Shown: positions 38,646 through 47,831 of the stretch, piece by piece | How positions within the stretch are numbered: the first letter of the stretch is position 1 | Layout of the letters: every line of letters begins with the position of its first letter | Assembly: GCF_003634315.1 (NCBI RefSeq) | Contig: NZ_RBXL01000001.1 | Location: 1,534,501-1,598,500, forward strand | Origin: Thiocapsa rosea | Lineage (GTDB): Bacteria; Pseudomonadota; Gammaproteobacteria; Chromatiales; Chromatiaceae | DNA length: 64,000 nucleotides | Direction of reading: 5' to 3' | Notes under the pieces: generated by a model | Seen by the model: the letters and a program-made list of their open reading frames with translations, nothing else | Database searches by the model: none | What the model was told of the DNA's origin: nothing | Made by a program: the position numbers and the translations under genes

Positions 38646-40532
38646 GTCCGCGCTCGGCTCTTCGCCTGCCTCGGCGACACGCAGCACCTCCTCGATCGTC
38701 GTGCGACCGTCGAGCGCCTTGCGCAGGCCATCCAGGTACATGGTCTCCATCCCCTCGGCGACCGCGATGCGGCGGATCTCGGTCGCGGTCGCGTGGTTCA
38801 GCACCGCCTTGCGGATCTGGTCGGTCATCAGCAAGACCTCTGTGATGACCAAACGGCCGCGATAGCCGGTCCCGTTGCAGGCGTCGCAGCCGACCGCCCG
38901 GTGCAGCTCGACGTCCTCGGGCGCGGCCCCGATGGCCGCAAAACGCACCGCCAGCTCCGGGATCGCCGGATAAGCCTCCTGGCAATGCGGGCAGAGTTTG
39001 CGCACCAGACGCTGAGCAAGGATGCCGTTGATCGTGGAGGTGAGCAAATAGTCCTCGACGCCCATCTCGAGCAGGCGGGTCACACCGCTGGCCGCGTCGT
39101 TGGTATGCAGGGTCGAGAGCACGACATGCCCGGTGAGGGCCGACTGGACCGCGATCCGTGCGGTCTCCAGGTCGCGCATCTCGCCGACCATGATGACGTC
39201 CGGGTCCTGGCGGACGATGGCGCGCAGTGCGCTGGCGAAGGTCATGCCGATCGCGCTCTTCACCTGGATCTGGTTGATCCCGGCCAACTGGTACTCCACC
39301 GGATCCTCGACCGTGATGATCTTGCGCTCCTCGGTGTTCATCCGGCTGAGCGCCGTGTAGAGGGTCGTACTCTTGCCCGAGCCGGTCGGCCCGGTCACCA
39401 GCAGGATGCCGTAAGGCTTCTCCAGGATGAGCCTAAGGCGCTCGCGCGGCGAGCCGTCGAAGCCGAGTGCATCAAGATCGAAGCGCACGCTTTCCTTGTC
39501 GAGCAGACGCATGACCACGCTCTCGCCGAACATGGTCGGAACGGTGGAGACACGCAGATCCAGCTCGCGACCCTGGAGTCGGATCGGGATGCGCCCGTCC
39601 TGAGGCAGCCGCCGCTCGGCGATATTGAGCTTCGCCATGATCTTCACGCGGGAGATGACAGCGGCCGTGGAGCGCACGGGCGGTGCATCGACCTCTTTGA
39701 GGATCCCGTCGACGCGGTAACGCACCTTGAGCTGGTCGGCGAAGGGCTCGATGTGGATATCCGATGCGCGCGATTCGAGCGCCTTTTGAATGAGCTGGTT
39801 GACCATCCGGATGACCGGGGCCTCGCTGGCCAGATCCTTGAGATGCTCGATGTCCTCCTCGTCGAAATCGCCGAGCGCACCCTCGGGGCTTTCCGGCGCC
39901 TCTTCGACCTTCTCGTAGAGGCGCTCGAGGGCGAGCTCGATCTCGCTCGGCAGCCCCACAAGCGCCTTCACGGGTTTGCCTGCCGCCATCTGCATGGCTT
40001 CGACCGCGAACCGATCGATCGGATGGGCGAAAGCGATCTGGATACCGTCATCGTCCTCGGACACGGGGAGAACCTTGGCGTCTTTTAGAAACCGCAGGCT
40101 GAAGAGATCTTCGCGCAATGGCTCGGACGGGAAGGCGCTTGCGTCGGTCAGGGGAAGCGCGAGCACGTCGGACATGGCCTGCGCCATGTCGCGCTCGGAG
40201 ATGAGTCCCAAGCGAACCAGCATCGGCAAGAGGGGATCGCCCGCCTCGTCGGCGAGACGCCTCGCCCGCGCGAGATCACCGGGCGAGAGCTTCCCGGACG
40301 CATGCAGGTGTGCAACGACTCGCCCTTCCGGGGGCGGCTCGATATAGGCGGAGACGGCGGCCTTCGGGGTGGGATTGCTGTCGGGCTCCGGGGACATCTC
40401 TGCGGCCGGCGCAAGCGCGTCTTCGGGGATTTCAGCGAGCGATTGCGACCCGGAAAACATCCCATCGAGATCATCGCGCCGCGCGCTGATGCTCGGTGCC
40501 TCTTCGAGGACGGCGTCGTCATGCATCGGCAT
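38643..40532 (-). CDS. gspE: Type II secretion ATPase GspE
   Basis: 629 residues from the ATG at 40532; a second ATG is two codons later. An N-terminal acidic linker is followed by a MshEN/N1E domain (LVRLGLISERDMAQAMSDVLALPL, about residues 105-165). The ATPase core has Walker A GPTGSGKSTTLY, the Asp box ITVEDPVEYQL, Walker B DPDVIMVGEMRD and the His box LTGHVVLSTLHTNDA. The zinc-ribbon cysteines LCPHCQ and GCDACNGTGYRGR are present. It powers pseudopilus growth. The start overlaps the end of the upstream sugar dehydratase gene by 14 bases. The TGA lies in repeat copy G. As the first gsp gene it gives the order E-F-G-H-I-J-K-L-M-N-D. Confidence 0.93.
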   Translation of the reverse strand: MPMHDDAVLEEAPSISARRDDLDGMFSGSQSLAEIPEDALAPAAEMSPEPDSNPTPKAAVSAYIEPPPEGRVVAHLHASGKLSPGDLARARRLADEAGDPLLPMLVRLGLISERDMAQAMSDVLALPLTDASAFPSEPLREDLFSLRFLKDAKVLPVSEDDDGIQIAFAHPIDRFAVEAMQMAAGKPVKALVGLPSEIELALERLYEKVEEAPESPEGALGDFDEEDIEHLKDLASEAPVIRMVNQLIQKALESRASDIHIEPFADQLKVRYRVDGILKEVDAPPVRSTAAVISRVKIMAKLNIAERRLPQDGRIPIRLQGRELDLRVSTVPTMFGESVVMRLLDKESVRFDLDALGFDGSPRERLRLILEKPYGILLVTGPTGSGKSTTLYTALSRMNTEERKIITVEDPVEYQLAGINQIQVKSAIGMTFASALRAIVRQDPDVIMVGEMRDLETARIAVQSALTGHVVLSTLHTNDAASGVTRLLEMGVEDYLLTSTINGILAQRLVRKLCPHCQEAYPAIPELAVRFAAIGAAPEDVELHRAVGCDACNGTGYRGRLVITEVLLMTDQIRKAVLNHATATEIRRIAVAEGMETMYLDGLRKALDGRTTIEEVLRVAEAGEEPSAD

Positions 40533-42459
40533 TTCTCCGGTCTTGGCCTGCCTCTGTCGAGACGGCCTCGGTCGATAGGGGCCGGTTCGATAAAGACTGG
40601 GTCGATAGGGTTTGGCCGCGCGGCTCAGGGTGCCATTCCGGCAGCATCGCCCGCAAGATATTCGCCATCGCGGAGCGATCGTCGACGGCTGCGGCCTGCT
40701 CCAGTGCCGCAACGCTCTCCCCGGGCGCGGCCGCGATGAGTCCGCCGCTTCCCCGGGCCACACGAATCTTTGGATGACGCGTCGCGACAAGATCCTCGGA
40801 GTCGTAGAACAGCTCCTCGTAGAGCTTCTCCCCGGGGCGCAATCCAATGTAATGGATGGGAATATCCTCGCCGGGCTCGCGTCCGGAGAGTCGGATCATC
40901 TGTTCGGCAAGATACCGGATCTTGACCGGCTCGCCCATGTCCAGCACGAAGATCTCGCCGCCGTCGCCGATCACGGCCGCCTGCATGATCAGCTGGCACG
41001 CCTCGGGGATGGTCATGAAAAACCGTTCGATATCCGGGTGGGTCACCGTGACCGGTCCGCCGTGCTCGATCTGACGGCTGAACAGCGGCACCACGCTGCC
41101 GGCGGATCCGAGGACATTGCCGAATCGCACGGTGATGTAGCGACACGCGGAGTCCTGGTCCAAGGTTTGACAGATCGCCTCGGCGACACGTTTGGTGGCG
41201 CCCATGATATTGGCTGGATGCACGGCCTTGTCGGTCGAGATCAAGACGAAACGTTCGCATGCCCAGCGCGACGCCGCCTCCGAAACAATGCGCGTCCCGG
41301 TGACGTTGTTGCGCACCGCTGCACGGAGCTGATCCTCAAGCATCGGGACGTGTTTGTAGGCCGCGGCATGGAAGATGATCTGCGGGCGCTCGGCGGCAAA
41401 GACCGCATCCAGCCCGGCCGCATCCGCAACGTCCACCAGGTAGCGCGTGAAGCTCAAGCTCGGATAGCGTTCGAGCAGCTCCATCTCGATACGGTAAAGG
41501 TTGTACTCGCCGTTGTCGATCAGGATCAAACGAGACGGAACGGCAGCCGCGATCTGGCGCACCAGCTCGGAGCCGATGGAGCCGCCGGCACCCGTCACCA
41601 AAACGGCGCGGTCGGAGAGCCCCGCGCGGATCCCCTCCCAGTCCAGACTGACGGGATCGCGACCGAGCAGATCCTCGATCGAGACCGGTCGCAACTGACT
41701 GATGCTGACCTGTCCGGTCATGAGATTACGCAGCTCCGGCACGGTGCGGAACGGTCGGCCGGTGCCTTCGCATAACTCCACCAGCCGACGCATCTCTTTG
41801 GCCGTCGCACTGGGAACGGCCAGCATCAGCAGATCGATGTCCTCGCGCACGACGATCTCGGGGATCGCCTCGGTCTGCCCGAGCACCGGGACGCCGTGGA
41901 CCTCGCTGCCCTGTCGGCGCGGTTTGTCGTCGACGAAGCCCGCCGGGAAATAGGATCGGCTTGTATCTCGAAGCATGTCGCGCACCAGCATCTCCCCGGC
42001 GCGCCCGGCACCCACGACCAACACGCGCTGTCCCGAGCTCAAATTGAGCCGGTGATCCTTGAGCCAGCGATACAGGAGTCGGGGACCGGCCAACAGGATC
42101 ACTTGCAGCCCCAAGAAGAGCACGGGCACGGAGCGCGGGATCAGCTCGGTGCGGTTCAGAATGAAGAGCGCAACGACGACCAAGAGGGTCCCCGCCACCG
42201 CGGCCTTGACGATGCGTACCAGGTCCGGGAGCGACGCAAAACGCCACACCCCGCGATAGAGCCCGAACAGCCAAAAGACGGTGCCTTGAATAACCAGGAC
42301 CCAAGGCAGCGAATTCAGGGCGCTGTCGACAAACTCCGGCGGGATCCGGCCCAGATTGAAACGCAGCCAGTACGCGGAGATCCAGGCCACCGGGATCATG
42401 ACGAGATCGTGCGAGAAGGCGGCGGTTCGCGAGCGCAGACGGTCGAGCAGCGGATTCAT
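40519..42459 (-). CDS. WbpM/FlaA1-type nucleotide-sugar 4,6-dehydratase, membrane-bound
   Basis: 646 residues. Four membrane helices (residues about 10-115) and a first Rossmann-like domain (VLVVGAGRAGEMLVRDML) precede the catalytic SDR domain (VTGAGGSIGSELVRQIA). The active site reads STDKAVHPANIMGATKR, with Met in place of Tyr in the YxxxK motif, as is normal for the large WbpM/PglF subfamily. It probably converts UDP-GlcNAc to a 4-keto-6-deoxy sugar for O-antigen, capsule or glycan synthesis at the inner membrane. The start overlaps the stop of the glycosyltransferase gene by 4 bases and its end overlaps gspE, so sugar and secretion genes appear co-transcribed. Confidence 0.88.
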   Translation of the reverse strand: MNPLLDRLRSRTAAFSHDLVMIPVAWISAYWLRFNLGRIPPEFVDSALNSLPWVLVIQGTVFWLFGLYRGVWRFASLPDLVRIVKAAVAGTLLVVVALFILNRTELIPRSVPVLFLGLQVILLAGPRLLYRWLKDHRLNLSSGQRVLVVGAGRAGEMLVRDMLRDTSRSYFPAGFVDDKPRRQGSEVHGVPVLGQTEAIPEIVVREDIDLLMLAVPSATAKEMRRLVELCEGTGRPFRTVPELRNLMTGQVSISQLRPVSIEDLLGRDPVSLDWEGIRAGLSDRAVLVTGAGGSIGSELVRQIAAAVPSRLILIDNGEYNLYRIEMELLERYPSLSFTRYLVDVADAAGLDAVFAAERPQIIFHAAAYKHVPMLEDQLRAAVRNNVTGTRIVSEAASRWACERFVLISTDKAVHPANIMGATKRVAEAICQTLDQDSACRYITVRFGNVLGSAGSVVPLFSRQIEHGGPVTVTHPDIERFFMTIPEACQLIMQAAVIGDGGEIFVLDMGEPVKIRYLAEQMIRLSGREPGEDIPIHYIGLRPGEKLYEELFYDSEDLVATRHPKIRVARGSGGLIAAAPGESVAALEQAAAVDDRSAMANILRAMLPEWHPEPRGQTLSTQSLSNRPLSTEAVSTEAGQDRRNADA

Positions 42460-43505
42460 GAGGGCTCCGTCGACGAGGCGGTGCGCTCGACCAGTCGTAC
42501 CTTCAGATGGATCAAGGCATAGATCATCGCCCAAGCCCCGATCAGCAACCATTGCTCATGCGGCGGGAGGCGTGGGGAGGCCACCGCGCAGGCCGCTGCG
42601 GCGGCCATGAGGGGATAGGCCCTCAACAGGGTTCGACGATGGCTCCATCCGGCCAGAACCAATCGCTGATAGTGATGCGAGCGATGCGGCTCCCAGATGC
42701 GCTCGCGCCTCGCCAACCGGGCCAACAGGGTCCAGGTCGCGTCGAGGATAAAAGGCGAGAAGGCGAGCCAGGCGCTCCACAAGGGGAAGAGTCCGAGATG
42801 CACCCCCCACAGCGAGAAGGCAGCCACGAACAATCCGAGACTCGACGAACCCGCGTCCCCGAGAAAGATCCGTGCTGGCGGAAAATTCCCGGTCAGAAAC
42901 CCGGCGCCCGCCAAGGCCACACAGGCCGAAGCCAGCGCAAAGAGGGGTTCGCCTCCGGACCAGCCCAGGATCGCGAACGCGGAGAATCCGAACACTGCCA
43001 TCCCTGCGGCAAAGCCATCCATCCCGTCCATAAAGTTGTAGAGATTGATGAGCCAAACGACATAGACGAGGGTCAGAACGACGGCGACCCATCCCGGAAA
43101 GACCAAGACCCATCCCGGCAGATCCAGCACGGCCCAACGCAGCCCGCCGCTCATCAAGAGCAGGGCGGCACCGAGGTGAGCGAGGAGCCTCAGGCGACGC
43201 GACACCTCGCCGAGGTCGTCGAGATAAGCGATCCCCGCGACCGGCAGCAAGGCCGCTGCGATCCATCCGAGCTCTCGCGCGGAGAGTCCGAGTGCGGCCA
43301 GCACCAGAAGCGGCGTACTCGAGCCGAGCAGAACGGCCAGACCGCCGCTGCGCGGAACCGGCGTGCTGTGCAGCGAGCGCGCGTTGGGGTAATCGAGTGG
43401 TCCAAGGCCGGCGGCCCCGTGCGAGGCCAACCAGCGGGTCGCGGCGACACTCAACAAAAAAGAGGCAAAGGCTGCGGCAGCCGATATCGGCGGGTCGAGG
43501 GGCAT
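42456..43505 (-). CDS. WecA/WbpL-family undecaprenyl-phosphate sugar-1-phosphate transferase (GT4)
   Basis: 349 residues and about ten membrane helices. Family motifs are the early DYPNARSLHSTPVPRSGG, YLDDLGEVSRRLRL, NLYNFMDGMDGFAAG, ARIFLGDAGSSSLG and the cytoplasmic His loop EPHRSHHYQRLVLAGWSHR. It would place a sugar phosphate on undecaprenyl phosphate to start a lipid-linked glycan. Paired with the WbpM-like gene, it recalls the WbpL-WbpM pair of Pseudomonas O-antigen loci. The exact sugar is unknown. It is the probable first gene of the polysaccharide/secretion operon, 54 bp after the DJ-1 gene. Confidence 0.88.
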   Translation of the reverse strand: MPLDPPISAAAAFASFLLSVAATRWLASHGAAGLGPLDYPNARSLHSTPVPRSGGLAVLLGSSTPLLVLAALGLSARELGWIAAALLPVAGIAYLDDLGEVSRRLRLLAHLGAALLLMSGGLRWAVLDLPGWVLVFPGWVAVVLTLVYVVWLINLYNFMDGMDGFAAGMAVFGFSAFAILGWSGGEPLFALASACVALAGAGFLTGNFPPARIFLGDAGSSSLGLFVAAFSLWGVHLGLFPLWSAWLAFSPFILDATWTLLARLARRERIWEPHRSHHYQRLVLAGWSHRRTLLRAYPLMAAAAACAVASPRLPPHEQWLLIGAWAMIYALIHLKVRLVERTASSTEPS

Positions 43506-43559
43506 GGTCCTTGATGTCCTGGGCTCACGGGTATCCGGGCCGGCGGCTTCGAGCTTCCG

Positions 43560-44114
43560 TCAGAGGGTTCGGACCAGTCCGCGCTCGACCTGGTCGCGCG
43601 ATTCGCGCCCGAGCAAGAGCTCGATCAGTTGCAACGCGAAGTCCATTGCCGTACCCGGGCCGCGCGAGGTCACGAGGGTCCCGTCGACAACGACCGCGGC
43701 GTCCGTGAAGTCGACACTCGGATAGTCCGAAGGATCGACGGCGCCAGGGTAGACGGTCGCCGATCGCCCGTCGAGCAGTCCGGCACGCGCGAGAACCTTG
43801 GGCGCGGCACAGATCGCCGCGGTGAAACGGCCCGCTGCATGCTGACTCCGAAGCAAGGCAATGATGCGGGGATCCTCCGCGAGATGGTCGGATCCCGGCA
43901 GCCCCCCCGGCAAGACGATCATGTCGAAGGTCCGCTCCAGGACATCCTCAAGTCTGGTGTCCGCGATCAACAGGGTCCCCCGACTGGCGGTCACCGGCCG
44001 GTTGTCCAGGCCGGCCGTCACCACATCGATCGCGGCTCGGCGCAGCAGGTCGATGATCGTGACGGCCTCGAGTTCTTCGCATCCTTGAGCGAGGGGGACG
44101 AGTACCCTTGGCAT
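43560..44114 (-). CDS. DJ-1/PfpI family protein (YajL-like)
   Basis: 184 residues. It has the DJ-1 opening VLVPLAQGCEELEAVTIIDLLRRA with the conserved Glu (E14). The reactive Cys102 is in the nucleophile elbow AAICAAPKVLA, and GGLPGSDHL and SRGPGTAMDFAL follow. Relatives act as protein and metabolite deglycases or oxidative-stress chaperones. The length and sequence fit the YajL/DJ-1 branch rather than PfpI proteases. It lies 56 bp after ctpA on the same strand. Confidence 0.9.
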   Translation of the reverse strand: MPRVLVPLAQGCEELEAVTIIDLLRRAAIDVVTAGLDNRPVTASRGTLLIADTRLEDVLERTFDMIVLPGGLPGSDHLAEDPRIIALLRSQHAAGRFTAAICAAPKVLARAGLLDGRSATVYPGAVDPSDYPSVDFTDAAVVVDGTLVTSRGPGTAMDFALQLIELLLGRESRDQVERGLVRTL

Positions 44115-44170
44115 AATCCACTCCGAAATTGAAAGAAAGCGCCTCGGCTGACGTCACTCGAGGACAGGGT

Positions 44171-45529
44171 CTAGGGAGTGCCTAACTGGCCGAAAATATT
44201 CAATGCCTTGAGAACATTGAGCGCTTCTGCTAGTTGGAAGTCCTCGGCGACGAGCGACCCCTTCTCGGCAGCGTCCTCGGATGCGGATTCCGGGGCCTCG
44301 TCCTCGAGGTGACGAACCAGATCGGACTCCTTTAGATCCGACACGCCGTTCGCAGCCAAAGGTTTGAACTCGCCGCGCTCGAGCTCGATGTCCGGGGTGA
44401 TGCCCTGGGCCTGAATCGAACGCCCGGAGGGCGTGAAATAACGGGCGGTCGTGAGCTTCAGCGCAGTCGAGTCGTCGATCGGCACGATCGTCTGGACCGA
44501 GCCCTTACCGAACGTCTGGTTGCCCATGACGATCGCGCGTTTGTGGTCCTGTAGGGCACCGGCGACGATCTCGGACGCCGAGGCGCTGCCGCCGTTGACC
44601 AGCACGACGATCGGCGCACCGGAGAGGATATCGTCGGGACCGGCCTGGAACTGGAGCTTGCTGTCTTCCTGCCGGCCCTTGGTGTAGACAATCAGACCGC
44701 CCGTCAGAAAGGCGTCGCTCACCCCGACCGCGCTGTTGAGCACGCCGCCGGGGTTGTTGCGCAGATCGAGCACGAGCCCTTTCAGGGAGCCGTTGCTTGC
44801 ACTCTTGAGGGTGTCGACCGCCGCGATCACGTCCTCGGTGGTCCGCGATTGAAAATGCGAGACCCGGATGTAACCGAAGCCGGGCGCGAGCGTGCGGCTG
44901 CGCACGCTGGCAACCTGAATCACCGCCCGCTCGAGCGTGACGTCGAACGGAGGCTCGTCGCCGGAACGCATGATCGTCAACTCGATGCTCGTGCCGGGCT
45001 CGCCCCGCATCAAGGTCACCGCATCGTTCAGACTGAGCCCCTTCACCGGCTTCTGGTCGATGCGCACGATGGTATCGCCGGACTGAAGGCCCGCGCGCTG
45101 TGCCGGCGTGTCGTCGATCGGCGCGATCACCTTCACGAAACCGTCCTCCATTCCGACCTCGATCCCGAGACCTCCGAACTCGCCGCGAGTACCGACCTGC
45201 AGATCCTGGAACTCCTCGTTGTCGAGATAAGCCGAATGCGGGTCGAGGCCCGAGAGCATGCCGCGGATCGCGCTTTCGAGCAGGAACTTGTCTTGGACGC
45301 CCTCGACGTATTCTTCTTTGATGCGCCCGAACACCTCGGCAAAGGTTCGAAGATCGCTCAGCGGAAGCTCGCTCGCGGTCTCGACCGTCTTGGCCGTAGT
45401 CTCGGGGATATCAGGGCTTTCGATCGTCTCGGCAAAGGCACGATCTCCCGGCGCACCAGGCCAGACAAGACAAATCCCGAGAATCAAGGTCGAGGCAAAG
45501 GGTAGGCGTCGGGTCATGGCATGTATCAT
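44171..45529 (-). CDS. ctpA: Carboxy-terminal processing protease CtpA (S41 family)
   Basis: 452 residues from the ATG at 45529 (an ATG at 45517 is also possible). A signal peptide (PFASTLILGICLVWPGAPG...AFAE) sends it to the periplasm. A PDZ domain (GLGIEVGMEDGFVKVIAPIDDTPA) is followed by the S41 core. The catalytic Ser is in NGGSASASEIVAGAL and the Lys in GNQTFGKGSVQT. It trims periplasmic proteins and peptidoglycan-related substrates. It follows envC by 91 bp, the common envC-ctpA pair of gammaproteobacteria. The C terminus has an acidic region and ends without a known sorting motif. Confidence 0.94.
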   Translation of the reverse strand: MIHAMTRRLPFASTLILGICLVWPGAPGDRAFAETIESPDIPETTAKTVETASELPLSDLRTFAEVFGRIKEEYVEGVQDKFLLESAIRGMLSGLDPHSAYLDNEEFQDLQVGTRGEFGGLGIEVGMEDGFVKVIAPIDDTPAQRAGLQSGDTIVRIDQKPVKGLSLNDAVTLMRGEPGTSIELTIMRSGDEPPFDVTLERAVIQVASVRSRTLAPGFGYIRVSHFQSRTTEDVIAAVDTLKSASNGSLKGLVLDLRNNPGGVLNSAVGVSDAFLTGGLIVYTKGRQEDSKLQFQAGPDDILSGAPIVVLVNGGSASASEIVAGALQDHKRAIVMGNQTFGKGSVQTIVPIDDSTALKLTTARYFTPSGRSIQAQGITPDIELERGEFKPLAANGVSDLKESDLVRHLEDEAPESASEDAAEKGSLVAEDFQLAEALNVLKALNIFGQLGTP

Positions 45530-45620
45530 GGAATCACGTCGGTTGGGGGTCGACACGCCGTTGGGCGGGGCGTGCATCGCGCGGCCGGACACGGCCGATC
45601 CGCGATTGCGGAACGATGAC

Positions 45621-47117
45621 TTAGCATCGCATGTTTTCGCTGCTTTCGTCAGGTTGATCCGAGGCCAATCCGGACGCTTTGTTGCACCCGACCGCGCCGA
45701 GAAACAGCCTTTGTTGCGGCTTTCGACGTGATTTGATCGGTTCGGCGTCGACGCGTTCCCGCAGCCCGTAAAGATCGCTCCGACCCGCCCCGGAGAGGGA
45801 TCCCTGCCGAGCCGTTGCGCCGCACCAGCCCGCGGGGTCTTGTGGCTTGCCGTTGTGACGAATGGCAAAGTAGAGCACGGGCTCCTCCCGACCTCCGCTG
45901 TCGCCGCTCAGGGCGATGACCTCGCCGGTGGCCACCCACTCGCCTGCCTCCTTCAGAAGCGCCTCGTTGTGGCCGTAAATCGACATGTAGCCATCACCGT
46001 GATCGATCATCAAGAGCAACCCGAACCCACGCAGCCAATCGGCGTGGATCACCCGCCCGTCATGCACGGCGCGCACCTCTTCGCCTTGCCGCGCCGCCAG
46101 CAATACGCCGTCCCAGCGCAGCTCCGAATCGGGTTTGAGCGTTCCGAACTCGGCAAGGATCTCGCCGTGGAGCAGAGGCCATGCCAAGCGCCCTCGGCGC
46201 TCCGGAAACGGATCACGCCGGATGTCCAGCTCGGCACGGATCTGCGCACGCTGACGCAGGTGCTCGACCAAGAGCCGCAGCGCCTCGGCATCACGCTCAA
46301 GGACCTCGAGATTCTCCGTTTGGCCGGCAATGCTGGCTTCCAATCGACCCAAGACCGCGGCGCGTTCTTGCCGCGCGGCCTCCAAGCGAAGCCGCGCCGT
46401 TTCTTGGCGGCGTGCGAGATCGATCAGACGCTCCGCCTCGCGTTCGGCGTCGTGGGCCAAGCGCGTGAGCCGCTCGACGCGCGCCTGGATGGCCGTGATC
46501 CTACGCAGCTGTTCTCGATTCAAATAGGCGAAATACGATAGGATACGGCTCGCTTGAGCGGTATCTTCTTGATTCAAAAGAAGTCGTAGACGATCGGCCC
46601 GACCCATGACATAAGCGGTGCGCACCAGGTCCGCCCAGAGCGCGAGTTCCTGCTCGAGTGCGGCGTACTCCTCGAGATGACGCAGCCGCAGCGCCTCGGC
46701 AACACGGGTTTGCTCGGCAACGGCGCGCGCCAACTCTCGGCCGCTGACGGCCGCCTCGGCAACCTCGCGCTCCCGGACCTCGAGCTCCGCGATCAAGGCA
46801 CGACGGTCCGCGTGCTGCTCGATGAGCTCCCGACCCACGGTCTCGACCTGCTGCTGGATCTCCTGAAGATCTTTCGCGCGCGTATCCAAGGTCTCGTCCG
46901 AGGCCGTCTCCGCCAGCACCGCAGCCGCCGACGCCGTCATCAGGACGCAGATCAGCGCCGGGCGCGCAACGCGGTGCCCGATCCAATCGAGCGCTCGGTG
47001 ACGCCGATGAGCGAACGGCTCGCGGTGAAGCCGCTCGGGATGTCCTGTTGCGTCGGTCCTGGGCACGGCGGTGAGGGAGTGGGTCGTGGTGCGAATCGGT
47101 CGTCTGATTATACGCAT
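45621..47117 (-). CDS. envC: Murein hydrolase activator EnvC
   Basis: 498 residues from the ATG at 47117, the best of several candidate starts. A basic N terminus and signal-like helix (LICVLMTASAAAVLAE) precede a long coiled coil (about residues 75-290). The LytM domain follows, with AVHDGRVIHADWLRGFGLLLMIDHGDGYMSIYGHN recognisable. The usual zinc ligands of active LytM peptidases are not all present (RWDGV and YGHNEAL replace the H-x3-D and HxH motifs). It is therefore expected to activate amidases at the septum rather than cut peptidoglycan. About 55 residues of Arg-rich tail extend past the normal family end. ctpA follows. Confidence 0.88.
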   Translation of the reverse strand: MRIIRRPIRTTTHSLTAVPRTDATGHPERLHREPFAHRRHRALDWIGHRVARPALICVLMTASAAAVLAETASDETLDTRAKDLQEIQQQVETVGRELIEQHADRRALIAELEVREREVAEAAVSGRELARAVAEQTRVAEALRLRHLEEYAALEQELALWADLVRTAYVMGRADRLRLLLNQEDTAQASRILSYFAYLNREQLRRITAIQARVERLTRLAHDAEREAERLIDLARRQETARLRLEAARQERAAVLGRLEASIAGQTENLEVLERDAEALRLLVEHLRQRAQIRAELDIRRDPFPERRGRLAWPLLHGEILAEFGTLKPDSELRWDGVLLAARQGEEVRAVHDGRVIHADWLRGFGLLLMIDHGDGYMSIYGHNEALLKEAGEWVATGEVIALSGDSGGREEPVLYFAIRHNGKPQDPAGWCGATARQGSLSGAGRSDLYGLRERVDAEPIKSRRKPQQRLFLGAVGCNKASGLASDQPDESSENMRC

Positions 47118-47233
47118 CGTCCGAGGCCCGATCGGAAGCCGTGGAAAGAACCGACGGCCGACGATGCGGACCCTCGGCTCTCGGCCGCCCGACCGTCCTC
47201 CTCGGGCAAGCCCGGGCTGCGGGGTACATGTAC

Positions 47234-47262
47234 TTCGCACTCTGCCGGAAAGAGTTTATTAT
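47234..47262 (+). promoter_or_regulatory. Putative promoter of the arsR-type gene
   Basis: TTCGCA (47234-47239) and TATTAT (47257-47262) are separated by 17 bp; each matches four or five of six consensus bases. The start of transcription would be near 47269, inside an AT-rich stretch with CTTAAG, about 25 bp before the ATG. Confidence 0.4.
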
Positions 47263-47294
47263 TGTATGCTTAAGAATTGATGAGACAGGATCCG

Positions 47295-47663
47295 ATGGTG
47301 AGCAATCCGAGCCAGCCTTCCCGCCCGGTCCTGAACGACCCGGTCAACGACCCCGACGCGATGAACCTGTTCGCGGACGATGCGGATATCGAGCGAGCAT
47401 CCCGATCGCTGAAAGCCATGTCGCACCCCCTGCGCCTGAAGATCCTCTGTACCCTGGGCGACCAAGAGGTCAGCGTCCAGGAGATCGTGGACCACGTCGG
47501 CACCTCGCAGAGCAACATCTCCCAACACCTGGCGATTCTGCGCGACAAGGGCATCTTGGCCTCGCGCAAGGATGCCAATCGCGTGTATTACCGGGTCAGC
47601 GACGGCAGAACCCTCCAGCTGATCGGGATGATGCGCGAGGTCTTCTGTCAGCACACCCACTGA
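47295..47663 (+). CDS. ArsR-family repressor with persulfide-sensor-like cysteines
   Basis: 122 residues from the ATG at 47295, chosen for the AGGA four bases upstream; an ATG at 47280 would add five residues. The winged helix spans about residues 33-115. The recognition helix is SQSNISQHLAILRDKGIL and the wing NRVYYRVSD. There are only two cysteines, Cys52 (LKILCTLG) and Cys118 (MMREVFC). They are 66 residues apart, the same spacing as in SqrR (C41/C107) and BigR (C42/C108), which sense sulfane sulfur through a polysulfide bridge. No arsenic or zinc ligand motif of other ArsR subclasses is seen. The rhodanese gene yibN follows on the same strand. Confidence 0.88.
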   Translation: MVSNPSQPSRPVLNDPVNDPDAMNLFADDADIERASRSLKAMSHPLRLKILCTLGDQEVSVQEIVDHVGTSQSNISQHLAILRDKGILASRKDANRVYYRVSDGRTLQLIGMMREVFCQHTH

Positions 47664-47679
47664 ATCGATGCACTGCGGG

Positions 47680-47708
47680 ATGACGCCCGCGTCCCTACTC
47701 CTTATAAT
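47680..47708 (+). promoter_or_regulatory. Putative promoter of yibN-secB-gpsA
   Basis: ATGACG (47680-47685), 17-bp spacer, then a perfect TATAAT (47703-47708). The leader of about 115 bp contains a perfect 8-bp stem with a two-base loop (GCAGTTGC/GCAACTGC, 47732-47749). Confidence 0.5.
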
Positions 47709-47831
47709 TCGCCACCTTAATCATCCCGAGGGCAGTTGCGGGCAACTGCGCCCCCGGCGTGCTCGACCCGTGGTCGAGGCGCCGGTCGCGGCATACCCGA
47801 AGTCTTGCCTAATCAATGAGATCGCAGAGCG

